Positions 25,316 to 32,419 of a stretch of DNA of 34,386 nt are shown in pieces. Where the stretch lies: assembly GCA_037968495.1 (NCBI GenBank), contig JBBKVP010000003.1, forward strand, positions 1-34,386, given 5' to 3'. The position numbers and the translations under genes were made by a program. This DNA comes from Aestuarierythrobacter sp037968495. GTDB taxonomy: Bacteria > Pseudomonadota > Alphaproteobacteria > Sphingomonadales > Sphingomonadaceae. The notes under the pieces are model-generated. The model made no database searches. It was not told where the DNA came from and worked only from the letters and a program-made list of their open reading frames with translations. Position 1 is the stretch's first letter; the number at the start of each line of letters is the position of its first letter.

Positions 25316-25866
25316 ATCACACGTGTATTGATTATGGCCAATAACGGTTTCGAACAGTCTGAACTGATGGTACCGAAGGCTAATTTGGAAGATGCCGGAT
25401 TTGAGACTGTAGTTGCGAGTATCGAAGAAGGTGAAATCACCGGCTGGGACGATAAAAACTGGGGCAAAAGCGTAAAAGTCGACAAGAAGATTTCCAACGT
25501 CGACTTGGTCGATTACGACGCGCTGCTATTACCAGGCGGGCAGATAAACCCCAACATCCTGCGCATGAATTCTGATGCGATCAGCTTGGTTAAGGAATTC
25601 GCAGTTGCTGGCAAACCAATCGCGGCGATCTGCCACGCGCCTTGGCTGTTGGCCGAAGCCGATTTGCTTAAGGGCAAGACAGTAACCGCCTGGCCATCGA
25701 TCCGGATTGATCTGAAAAATGCTGGGCGAATGTGGTCGATCAGGAAGTAGCCGTTGACGGGCAGATCATCACTAGCCGCAAGCCCGATGACATTCCTGCT
25801 TTCTCTAAGGCCTTGATCGAAACGCTCGGCCAGACCTCTAAGAAGGATAAGATGGATACCGCCTAA
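25316..25866 (+). pseudogene. DJ-1/PfpI-family (YhbO/YajL-type) protein, broken by a frameshift
   Basis: The reading frame encodes a PfpI-like protein: NGFEQSELMVP, LEDAGFETVVASIEEGEITGW, LLLPGGQINPN and the nucleophile Cys in AICHAPWLL. A single base is missing near 25724-25728 (GGGCGAAT where GGCGCGAAT fits the family), so the frame runs into a stop at 25748-25750. The rest, NVVDQEVAVDGQIITSRKPDDIP... to the TAA at 25866, continues in another frame and would complete about 183 residues. The start is also odd: AAGGGG is spaced 7-8 bases from an ATC at 25316, where an ATG is expected, and the first usual start is TTG at 25328. Such proteins act as stress chaperones or deglycases. This could be real decay or a sequencing error. 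Confidence 0.8.
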
Positions 25867-25892
25867 ACTTTTAATATTATGATGATTTTTAA

Positions 25893-25924
25893 AGCCTCGC
25901 CCCAGCAATGTGGCGGGGCTTTTT
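25893..25924 (+). terminator. Intrinsic terminator after the DJ-1/PfpI gene
   Basis: AGCCTCGCC (25893-25901) pairs with GGCGGGGCT (25912-25920, one G-U pair) around CCAGCAATGT, followed by TTTT. It lies 26 bases after the restored stop of the broken gene, as expected for a terminator of the intact ancestor. Confidence 0.8.
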
Positions 25925-26024
25925 GTGTCTGAAGTACATTCCAATTTACATGGGGGTTTGCAAATAAGGCAAACTGTGGTGATAATATGGCAAAAGTAAG
26001 GCGAGTTATGAAGCGACCGAATCT

Positions 26025-26798
26025 ATGACCAGCGGTGATACCGCTGCTGAAATAGCCGCCATTGATTCGGAAGCTCCGCAATTCACCGATCAGCCAGCGG
26101 TAATTCCTGCATCGATGCCGAAGCTCGCCCATCAATATGGTTATTCTAACGAACTCCCCTCGCCCGATGTTTCGCGGTTGATGCGGAAACACTCCGACCT
26201 GTGCGAGAAGCAGGGACCGACGAGCTGTCAGATCATTGGAATGAACCTGTGGGGCAATGCCGAGGAAAACGACATGCGCGGCACATTGCAGCTTTCTGTT
26301 GCAGCCAACCATGCGCGTGCAGTGGGTGCACTGCTAGAAAATGAAGCCGAAGACTCCGTAGCAGAGCAGATCTCCGCCACTATCGCGGCGGAAGAAGTTT
26401 CAAAGCAGATCGTCGATACCGAAGCGCGTATTCGCTCGCGGGCCGAGTTGCGCGACCGGCTAACCGACGTGCTCAAGACACGTCGCGGCTGGGTCGAAGA
26501 ACTAGTCGCTGCGGAGCGGCAAGTGGCTCAGGTGAATGAAGAGATCGACCAAGCCCGAAGTTGGCTAAAAGAAACGCAGGGCCGCGTTACCTTCAGCAAG
26601 CTGGATGTGAACTATAGCTCCAGCGATGTGGTCGCGGGTTCCTTCGTCGATCCAATTAAGTCGGCGATGGGATCGATCCTAGGCACGATTGTGGCGATCT
26701 TGATGGTGCTCGGCACGATCATCCTGCCCTTGGGCGGTGCAGTAATCGGAGTTCGGGCAATTGCCCGCAAATTCCGCCCCGCTACCGAAATCACTTAA
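26025..26798 (+). CDS. DUF4349-type membrane protein, apparently without its N-terminal signal
   Basis: 257 residues. A helical coiled-coil part (about 95-190, with DTEARIRSRAELRDRL) leads to VTFSKLDVNYSSSD and a C-terminal transmembrane helix (GTIVAILMVLGTIILPLGGAVIGV), the usual layout of DUF4349. Members normally begin with a lipoprotein signal; here the protein starts at MTSGDTAAE with none. The in-frame codons just upstream (SKASYEATES) still read like protein before an in-frame stop at 25983-25985, so the original 5' end is probably lost. It converges on the ferredoxin gene with a 4-base overlap. No strong ribosome site is seen. Confidence 0.65.
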   Translation: MTSGDTAAEIAAIDSEAPQFTDQPAVIPASMPKLAHQYGYSNELPSPDVSRLMRKHSDLCEKQGPTSCQIIGMNLWGNAEENDMRGTLQLSVAANHARAVGALLENEAEDSVAEQISATIAAEEVSKQIVDTEARIRSRAELRDRLTDVLKTRRGWVEELVAAERQVAQVNEEIDQARSWLKETQGRVTFSKLDVNYSSSDVVAGSFVDPIKSAMGSILGTIVAILMVLGTIILPLGGAVIGVRAIARKFRPATEIT

Positions 26799-27127
26799 AC
26801 CCCCTGCATATCCCTGCTCTCGGGCGGGATATGCACTTCCAGCCCTTCCAGCGCGTCTGTCAGGTCAATCTGGCAAGACAGGCGGCTGGTCGGTTGAACC
26901 CCGGCGGCAAGGTCGAGCATATCTTCCTCTTCCTCACTGGCCTCAGGGAGCTTGCGGAACCAGTCGCGATCAAAAATTACGTGACACGTCGAACAGGCCA
27001 TCTGGCCCTCGCACGTGCCCTCAAGCGGCATCCCTGCCGATTGCGCCACTTCGAGCAGCGAGATTCCTACCTCGCCCTCGGCATCGACCTTCTCGCCCTT
27101 GTCAGTAACAAAGCGCACTTTTACCAT
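26795..27127 (-). CDS. 2Fe-2S ferredoxin, adrenodoxin type
   Basis: 110 residues carrying one 2Fe-2S cluster. The ligands are Cys39, Cys45, Cys48 (CEGQMACSTC, C-x5-C-x2-C) and Cys85 (RLSCQI), the spacing of the adrenodoxin/Isc ferredoxin type. The surface loop PEASEEEEDMLDLA matches the acidic helix that binds redox partners. The ATG at 27127 begins the conserved MVKVRFV; a longer upstream reading is not typical. It lies just downstream of two cysteine desulfurase genes on the same strand (19-base gap), which suggests a role in Fe-S cluster assembly, but cytochrome P450 electron transfer cannot be excluded. Confidence 0.9.
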   Translation of the reverse strand: MVKVRFVTDKGEKVDAEGEVGISLLEVAQSAGMPLEGTCEGQMACSTCHVIFDRDWFRKLPEASEEEEDMLDLAAGVQPTSRLSCQIDLTDALEGLEVHIPPESRDMQGV

Positions 27128-27146
27128 TGGATCATTCCCCGGACTA

Positions 27147-28223
27147 TCAGGTCTGCTGCGCCGCAAAGGCGGCGTTGATCCTTTCGGCAGCTTCCTCAAT
27201 CTCTTCGAGCGTCGTGTAGCGCCCGTATCCCAGCCTTATCGAGCCTTTTGCAGCGGCGTCGTCAAGTCCGATGGCCTTCAGCACATGGCTAGGCCGCCCC
27301 GATCCGCTGGCACATGCCGACCCGGCAGAGAAAGCAACGCCGCGCGTCTCGGAGATCAGCCGGTTTGCATCCAGCCCCTCGCGGCGGAGGTTGAGATTCC
27401 CGTGCCAACGCGCATCGGCGCTGCCATTTAGCGTCCAGCCTGCGAACAATTCGAGCGCGCGGTTCCAGAGTGTTTCGGTATGGGCCGCATCTGCATCGCG
27501 GCGTTCCACTGCCAACTTCGCAGCAACGCCAAAGCCAGCACATAGTGCCGGGCTGAGCGTGCCCGAACGAATGCCGCCCTCTTGCCCGCCGCCGGTAATG
27601 GTCGAGCCGAGTTCAACACCGTTTCGTACCCAAAGCGCCCCGACGCCCTTCGGACCATGCATCTTATGCGCGCTGATCGCGATCATATCGGCGTGGGCGA
27701 TTTCGAGCTTGCCAGCCGCTTGGACCGCATCGACCAACAGCAACGCACCCATTTCGCGCGCGCGCCGCTCAATCTGGACCATGGGCTGGATGGTGCCGAT
27801 CTCATTATTGACCTGCATCACTGCAATCATACGCGGCTTGGCTTTGAACTGGTGGTCAAGATCGACCAGCCCATCTTCGCCAACCGGCCACCGCTCAACA
27901 TCGCCAACAGCCGCCGCAGTATCGCCAACGGCAGAATGCTCGATTACCGAAACCACAATCGGTCCCTCACCCGGCGCACCGCGAATGGCGAGATTGATCG
28001 CCTCGGTCGCACCGGATGTGAAGATCACCTTGCCATCCGGCGGCAGCAATGCGGCGACGCGGTCACGTGCCAATTCAATCGCAGCGGCGGCCTGACGTCC
28101 CAAAGTGTGCGGGCTATGCGGATTGCCGAAGCCAGTGCCGCCCGGCCCATCGAGCCAGCGCAGCATTGCATCGCGCGCTTCCGGCGCGAGCGGTGTTGTC
28201 GCTTGATAGTCTAAGTAAATCAT
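27147..28223 (-). CDS. Cysteine desulfurase (first of a pair)
   Basis: 358 residues of a PLP-dependent class V aminotransferase fold. His96 in SVIEHSAV, Asp165 and Gln168 in LVDAVQAAG, Lys187 in ISAHKMHGPKG (PLP lysine), and Cys304 in SAGSACASG (the sulfur-carrying cysteine) are all present. The N-terminus MIYLDYQATTPLAPEA fits the IscS/NifS family. The ATG at 28223 overlaps the stop of the upstream desulfurase gene (ATGA). The ferredoxin gene follows closely. Together they look like a sulfur-mobilising unit for Fe-S assembly or thionucleosides. Confidence 0.92.
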   Translation of the reverse strand: MIYLDYQATTPLAPEARDAMLRWLDGPGGTGFGNPHSPHTLGRQAAAAIELARDRVAALLPPDGKVIFTSGATEAINLAIRGAPGEGPIVVSVIEHSAVGDTAAAVGDVERWPVGEDGLVDLDHQFKAKPRMIAVMQVNNEIGTIQPMVQIERRAREMGALLLVDAVQAAGKLEIAHADMIAISAHKMHGPKGVGALWVRNGVELGSTITGGGQEGGIRSGTLSPALCAGFGVAAKLAVERRDADAAHTETLWNRALELFAGWTLNGSADARWHGNLNLRREGLDANRLISETRGVAFSAGSACASGSGRPSHVLKAIGLDDAAAKGSIRLGYGRYTTLEEIEEAAERINAAFAAQQT

Positions 28224-29359
28224 GCGGCGGCCTCTGCCATCTCGATCCATGTTGCGCAGAAGCGTTCCACTTCTTCACGCGTAGTGCTCCAGCCGACACT
28301 AACGCGGATCATGCGCGAAGCGAGGTCATCGTCGACACCCATCGCCTCCAGCACATGGCTAGTTTTGAGTGTTCCGGAAGAACAAGCGCTGCCTTGCGAC
28401 ACTGCAATTCCCGCCATGTCGAAGCGCATTAACTGCGCGCTGCCGGATATGCCGGGCATGGCGAAGGCGTGAACAAAGGGCGTCGGGTCGGAAAGCCGCT
28501 CAGACAAGCGGACACCGCCCAATCGCTCGATGGCTGGGGCAAGAATCTGTCCGAATGGGGACAGAATGCTGGGATCAATATAGGCCTCTCCGCATGCCTC
28601 TAACGCCGCCGCAAAGCCGAGCACGCCAGGCAAGTTCTCCGTCCCCCGCCGGTAACCGCGCTCCTGCCCGCCAGCTGGTTCAAGCATGGCAAAGTCACGC
28701 ACCAATAAAGCCCCGATACCCGGCGGTCCGCCGAGCTTGTGCGCGGATACGATGGCCATGTCCGCGCCTGCCGGAATGGGATACTTACCTGCGCTCTGAG
28801 AACAGTCCGCCAGCAGAACACCATCCGCTGCGTGTACCTGAGCCGCGATTGTAGCGATGTCCTGAGCATTCCCCGTTTCCGAGTTGATTGTCTGAACTGC
28901 GACGACTTCGGCGCCCTCAGCCTCTTGAGCACGATCTATCGCTTCCAAATTTAGGGCCCCGTTTCCGTCTACCGGAATAATGGTCGCCTTGGGCGCAGCC
29001 TTCCGAATGGCGTCATGTTCTACCGCGCTAACCAGCCGATCACTTCCCTTTGCGCGGTCGAGCGCTAATTCCGCCGCCTCACTCGCCCCGCTGGTAAAAA
29101 TAACTTCACCGTCCCAGCCAAGCGCATTCTTCACCCGAACCCGGGCGTCTTCCAGCGCCTGCTTTGCCTTCCGCCCTTCGGCGTGCGGGCTCGACGGATT
29201 GGCCCATAGGGCAAAGGCCTGCTGCATCGCGGCCAAAGCCTCTGGCCGGATGGGTGTGGTCGCCGCATGGTCGAGATAGATACGCAGGAGGTGATCCTTA
29301 TGAAGGTTAGCGCGATTGCGATTGGTGTGTTTGTCACTATATAGGCCGCGATCCCGCAC
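28220..29359 (-). CDS. Cysteine desulfurase family protein (second of the pair); start uncertain
   Basis: A second, more divergent class V aminotransferase. The PLP lysine is at about 208 (VSAHKLGGPPG) and the sulfur-carrying Cys at about 326 (SQGSACSSGT). The usual NNE near the middle is INSETGN, a small change in a conserved loop. The start is unclear: the conserved RIYLDHAATTP begins at about residue 26, and the only standard in-frame start is the GTG at 29359, which adds an unusual basic stretch. A CTG at 29287, seven bases after AAGGA, fits the family's usual start much better. ATGA couples it to the next desulfurase. Confidence 0.88.
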   Translation of the reverse strand: MRDRGLYSDKHTNRNRANLHKDHLLRIYLDHAATTPIRPEALAAMQQAFALWANPSSPHAEGRKAKQALEDARVRVKNALGWDGEVIFTSGASEAAELALDRAKGSDRLVSAVEHDAIRKAAPKATIIPVDGNGALNLEAIDRAQEAEGAEVVAVQTINSETGNAQDIATIAAQVHAADGVLLADCSQSAGKYPIPAGADMAIVSAHKLGGPPGIGALLVRDFAMLEPAGGQERGYRRGTENLPGVLGFAAALEACGEAYIDPSILSPFGQILAPAIERLGGVRLSERLSDPTPFVHAFAMPGISGSAQLMRFDMAGIAVSQGSACSSGTLKTSHVLEAMGVDDDLASRMIRVSVGWSTTREEVERFCATWIEMAEAAA

Positions 29360-29411
29360 GCGCCAACCGCGCGGCGAAACAGTTCAAAGCTCATTCGAAA
29401 GCTAACGCCAC

Positions 29412-30068
29412 ATGCCTACAGTAATATTCCCCGGCCCCGAAGGCCGTCTCGAAGGCCGTTTCCAGCCTGGACCGCGCCCACGCGCGCCGGTTGCTATGAT
29501 CCTGCACCCGCACTCACAGGGCGGCGGCACCATGAATGACCGCATTGTTCAGCGGCTTTATAAGACATTTGTTGATCGCGGCTTTGCGGTGTTGCGCTTC
29601 AACTTTCGCGGCGTCGGCCGCAGTCAGGGCAGCTTTGACAACGGTATTGGTGAGCTTTCCGATGCAGCGGCAGCACTCGATTGGGTCCAGTCGATTCATC
29701 CCGAAGCGCAAACCACATGGGTCGCGGGCGTAAGCTTTGGTTCGCTGATCGGGATGCAATTGCTGATGCGCCGCCCCGAAATTCGCGGCTTTATTTCTGT
29801 TGCACCACCAGCAAACATGTATGACTTCAGCTTCCTTGCCCCTTGCCCGGCATCGGGCATTATCATTCAAGGCGCGGCTGACACGGTTGTGCAGCCGGGC
29901 GCAGTTCAAAAGCTGGTCGACAAGCTGCGCACGCAGAAGCACATCACGATCCACCACGAGGAAATTGCCCGTGCCAACCACTTCTTCGAGAATGAACTCG
30001 AGGATCTGATGGGATCGGCAGACAACTACCTCGACTTCCGCCTGTCACCGGACTGTCCAATCAAGTGA
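29412..30068 (+). CDS. Alpha/beta hydrolase (COG2945-like)
   Basis: 218 residues, short for the fold. HPHSQGGGTMNDRIVQRL near the start is the mark of the COG2945 group; then FNFRGVGRSQGSFD, the nucleophile elbow GVSFGS (Ser108), the acid in GAADTVV and the histidine in ANHFF. The substrate is unknown. It is divergent from the cysteine desulfurases (52-base gap), an arrangement that may be conserved in related genomes. The end is followed by a short GC-rich hairpin (CGCGC/GCGCG around 30081-30093) with TCTTT, a weak terminator candidate. Confidence 0.87.
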   Translation: MPTVIFPGPEGRLEGRFQPGPRPRAPVAMILHPHSQGGGTMNDRIVQRLYKTFVDRGFAVLRFNFRGVGRSQGSFDNGIGELSDAAAALDWVQSIHPEAQTTWVAGVSFGSLIGMQLLMRRPEIRGFISVAPPANMYDFSFLAPCPASGIIIQGAADTVVQPGAVQKLVDKLRTQKHITIHHEEIARANHFFENELEDLMGSADNYLDFRLSPDCPIK

Positions 30069-30102
30069 CGGAAGCTTTGGCGCGCGAAGCGCGTCTTTAG
30101 GC

Positions 30103-30134
30103 TCCCGCCATCCTCGCGAAGGCGGGAATCCAGT
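30103..30134. repeat. REP-like intergenic palindrome
   Basis: CCCGCC (30104-30109) and GGCGGG (30121-30126) enclose a TCGCGA core, followed by AATCCAGT. This pattern resembles a dispersed intergenic repeat common in alphaproteobacteria (CCCCGCGAAGGCGGG...ATCCAG type). Only one copy is in this window, so the call rests on resemblance. Confidence 0.5.
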
Positions 30135-30151
30135 ACAAGAAGCCAAGCTGG

Positions 30152-30189
30152 CTTATGATGTGATGGCTCTTAATGAGCCACATCATAAG
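30152..30189. repeat. Strong inverted repeat in the TonB-gene upstream region
   Basis: CTTATGATGT (30152-30161) pairs perfectly with ACATCATAAG (30180-30189). Inside lie a three-base bulge GAT and a second stem GGCTC/GAGCC with a TTAAT loop. The 38-base structure lies 108 bases before the TonB-like gene start, next to a very AT-rich stretch (30186-30225) likely to contain a promoter. It may be an operator, a folded RNA element, or a repeat. Confidence 0.6.
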
Positions 30190-30259
30190 TGTATGATAAA
30201 TATGTGATAATTCTTTTCTTATAAGGTGCAGCAGGGTTATGCTGGGCTCCTCGAAGCCG

Positions 30260-30276
30260 CGCGGTATTGTACCGCG
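30260..30276 (+). promoter_or_regulatory. Leader hairpin just before the TonB-gene ribosome site
   Basis: CGCGGTA and TACCGCG form a perfect 7-base stem with a TTG loop, ending 7 bases before the AGGAGAGG ribosome site. It could protect or control the start of translation. Confidence 0.4.
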
Positions 30277-30296
30277 AGGCAACAGGAGAGGACTAA

Positions 30297-31001
30297 ATGG
30301 CATTTCTAACTCAGGAGAAAGCTCCGCCTGATCCGCGCTCGATTATTCTTGTCGGCGGCATTCATGCATTGATTGGCACGGCGCTTATCGCCGGCTTTGC
30401 GACGCCAATTTACGAAGCGATCGTTCCGGAGCGGTTCAAAGCAGCTAAGTTCAAGCTGCCGCCGCCCCCTCCCAAGCCGGAGACGCCAGTCGAACCGACA
30501 AATGCCGAGCAAAGGATTGCGCGACCAATTTCAGCGCCACCGCAGCCGTTTGATTTCACAAATACAAACGACTTTGAAGTGAAAGACATCCCGGTAACGG
30601 ACTTGGGTGGAATGATCCTCGATCCGATGGCAGGCATTGAAGACGGCACGGCGGTCGAACCATTCCTGCAGCCAAAACCGAAGCCAATGCCAAAGCCAAT
30701 GTTTACGGCTTCAGCCCCGAAGCCAAAGAACGACCCGGGCTCTTGGGCAAGCACAAAAGACTATCCTCGTGTTGATCTGCGTGAAGGCAACGAGGGCGTC
30801 ACCCACTTCATGCTGGTTGTTGGTGTGAATGGAAGAGTATCTGCCTGTAATGTGACCGGCTCGAGCGGATATACCTCACTCGATGCGGCGACCTGCAAAT
30901 TGGTTTCAAGCCGTGCCCGATTTAATCCGGGCCAAGATACGAGCGGTGCGAAATCCGGCGGTAGCTATACCGGATCCATCAGATGGGTCATTCCTGACTA
31001 G
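30297..31001 (+). CDS. TonB-like energy transducer protein
   Basis: 234 residues with the TonB layout: a short cytoplasmic tip, one N-terminal transmembrane helix (about 17-36, IILVGGIHALIGTALIAGFA), a proline-rich periplasmic spacer (LPPPPPKPETPVEP, later PKPKPMPKPM), and a C-terminal domain (about 150-232) with YPRVDLREGNEGVTHFMLVVGVNGRVSACNVTGSSGY, the TonB C-terminal fold that contacts outer-membrane receptors. The start is well supported by AGGAGAGG. No exbB or exbD is adjacent, so it may be an accessory TonB. The spacer is short for a protein that must span the periplasm. Confidence 0.9.
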   Translation: MAFLTQEKAPPDPRSIILVGGIHALIGTALIAGFATPIYEAIVPERFKAAKFKLPPPPPKPETPVEPTNAEQRIARPISAPPQPFDFTNTNDFEVKDIPVTDLGGMILDPMAGIEDGTAVEPFLQPKPKPMPKPMFTASAPKPKNDPGSWASTKDYPRVDLREGNEGVTHFMLVVGVNGRVSACNVTGSSGYTSLDAATCKLVSSRARFNPGQDTSGAKSGGSYTGSIRWVIPD

Positions 31002-31066
31002 CCCCCGGTTGGAATGAACCGATTACCTCGTCCGTGCTCCCTTCGCGCGCGGGGTTTTTGCCGGCG

Positions 31067-31279
31067 CTACTCTCCGGCCTGGGCTTCCAACTGATCAACT
31101 GGCGTTACGCCGTCGCTTGTTGGAATGGTCCAAATCGCGACATTTACCGCCATCACTGCGGCCAGAAACAACATCAACATAGCTTGCTTCCGGAATGCGG
31201 AATCTTTGCGCCACAGCCAAACGGCACCGAGCACTAGTGTACCCGTGGCCAGCGACATTATCGATAGTACCAAATCCAT
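31067..31279 (-). CDS. Small two-helix membrane protein of unknown function
   Basis: 70 residues with two hydrophobic segments (about 3-22 and 31-51) joined by a basic loop WRKDSAFRKQ, and a polar tail ending EAQAGE. AAGAGA lies before the ATG. The stop of the DUF937 gene is 12 bases upstream, so the two are probably one operon. I do not recognise the family. Confidence 0.7.
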   Translation of the reverse strand: MDLVLSIMSLATGTLVLGAVWLWRKDSAFRKQAMLMLFLAAVMAVNVAIWTIPTSDGVTPVDQLEAQAGE

Positions 31280-31291
31280 AGCTGAAATCTC

Positions 31292-31819
31292 TTATGACTT
31301 TTCGGTCGGCTCGTGGCCTATCATGATCGTATCGAGTGGATTGCCACCCGCCCCGAAGTCAAGCAGCGATCCCATCCAAGCGTCATTAGGGCCCTCGCCG
31401 CGATCACTGCCGGCGCGCGCGGTGATATAGCCCCCCACTAGCATGCTGAGCAAAGGTAACATGCGGCGCAGCGTAACCGGATCAAGTTCACTTTTGTGCG
31501 CAGCATAATCTGCAACAACGCGGCTGACCTGCGGCGATCCAAAGATGTCCTGCAGCACTAACTTGCCGGGGGTGATATCCGTATCGCCGGGCAGCAGGAC
31601 AGCCTCTGCCATCGAAGAACCGCCTGATTTTTTGAGCGCAGCGGTCACGCCTTCCATGCATGCACCCTGCCCGGCGCGGTCACGCAATTTTGAAAGGCCG
31701 CCCATTATGGCGGGCAAGAGAGCTTCTGTTCCGCGCGCCGCAATCCGGGGGCTAATGCCGAGTTCCCCCGCCAAAGCGTTCACCCCGCCGGTGCGGCGCA
31801 AAATATCCAGCACGTCCAT
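31292..31819 (-). CDS. DUF937 domain protein
   Basis: 175 residues with the DUF937 pattern: DILRRTGGVNALAGELGISP, ALLPAIMGGL, then DIFGSPQVSRVVADYAAHKSELDPVTLRRMLPLLSMLVGGYI. Function is unknown. It is the first gene of a two-gene minus-strand unit and is divergent from the DUF3597 gene, with a 173-base gap in between that contains an EcfG-type promoter directed the other way. Confidence 0.87.
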   Translation of the reverse strand: MDVLDILRRTGGVNALAGELGISPRIAARGTEALLPAIMGGLSKLRDRAGQGACMEGVTAALKKSGGSSMAEAVLLPGDTDITPGKLVLQDIFGSPQVSRVVADYAAHKSELDPVTLRRMLPLLSMLVGGYITARAGSDRGEGPNDAWMGSLLDFGAGGNPLDTIMIGHEPTEKS

Positions 31820-31916
31820 TTAAAGCTCCACCACGGTGCGACCCGGGTGTTTGACCAAGGCAATCTAACCCAGTCAGGCAATTTTGATAGCAACAAACTC
31901 CTATCGATTCCTTTAC

Positions 31917-31942
31917 GGAACCCGAATGGCTTGCCATCCGTT
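31917..31942 (+). promoter_or_regulatory. EcfG-type general stress promoter before DUF3597
   Basis: GGAAC (31917-31921) and CGTT (31939-31942) separated by exactly 17 bases match the EcfG consensus perfectly. It lies 51 bases before the ATG of the DUF3597 gene and is directed towards it. Confidence 0.8.
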
Positions 31943-31992
31943 CACGATATATTGCCGCTATACATATCATTGATCCGGGAAGGGACAAAATT

Positions 31993-32355
31993 ATGGGAAT
32001 TTTCAGCTCAATCAAAGACGCAGTTTTCGGCAAAAAGGCGAAGGCTCAAGAGGCCCCGACTCCGACAGCGGCACCAGTTGCTGATTCGCAAGCGGCTGCT
32101 GTCGATGCCGTCGATGTTGCCGCATCGCTTGATGCGATGTCCGGTGCCGACAAACTCAACTGGCGCACATCGATTGTCGATCTGATGAAACTGATCGGCG
32201 TCGATCCAAGCTATACGAACCGCAAAGAGCTGGCACAGGAGCTGGGCCGCGAAGGTTATTCGGGCACAGCCGAAGACAATATCTGGCTGCACAAGCAGAC
32301 TATGCAAGAACTGGCCCGCAATGGCGGCAAGGTTCCAGCCGAGTTTCTCGACTGA
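31993..32355 (+). CDS. DUF3597 domain protein
   Basis: 120 residues. MGIFSSIKDAVFGKKAKAQE opens the protein, an Ala/Pro-rich stretch follows, and the conserved DUF3597 part begins at about 40 (VDVAASLDAMSGADKLNWRTSIVDLMKLIGVDPSYTNRKELAQELG), ending NIWLHKQTMQELARNGGKVP. The family is said to resemble LysM-adjacent or stress proteins, but no function is assured. GGGAAGGGA lies before the ATG. The perfect EcfG promoter upstream suggests it belongs to the general stress response. Confidence 0.88.
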   Translation: MGIFSSIKDAVFGKKAKAQEAPTPTAAPVADSQAAAVDAVDVAASLDAMSGADKLNWRTSIVDLMKLIGVDPSYTNRKELAQELGREGYSGTAEDNIWLHKQTMQELARNGGKVPAEFLD

Positions 32356-32419
32356 TTGAAGCAATTCGGACACCCAATCGAGGTTTGACAGCTTTGGGAC
32401 ACCGCGCCACACAACGGGT

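Noticed and set aside
31039..31060. A GC-rich stretch followed by TTTTT after the TonB-like gene, considered as a terminator
   Set aside because: The possible stem is only three or four pairs, too weak to call.
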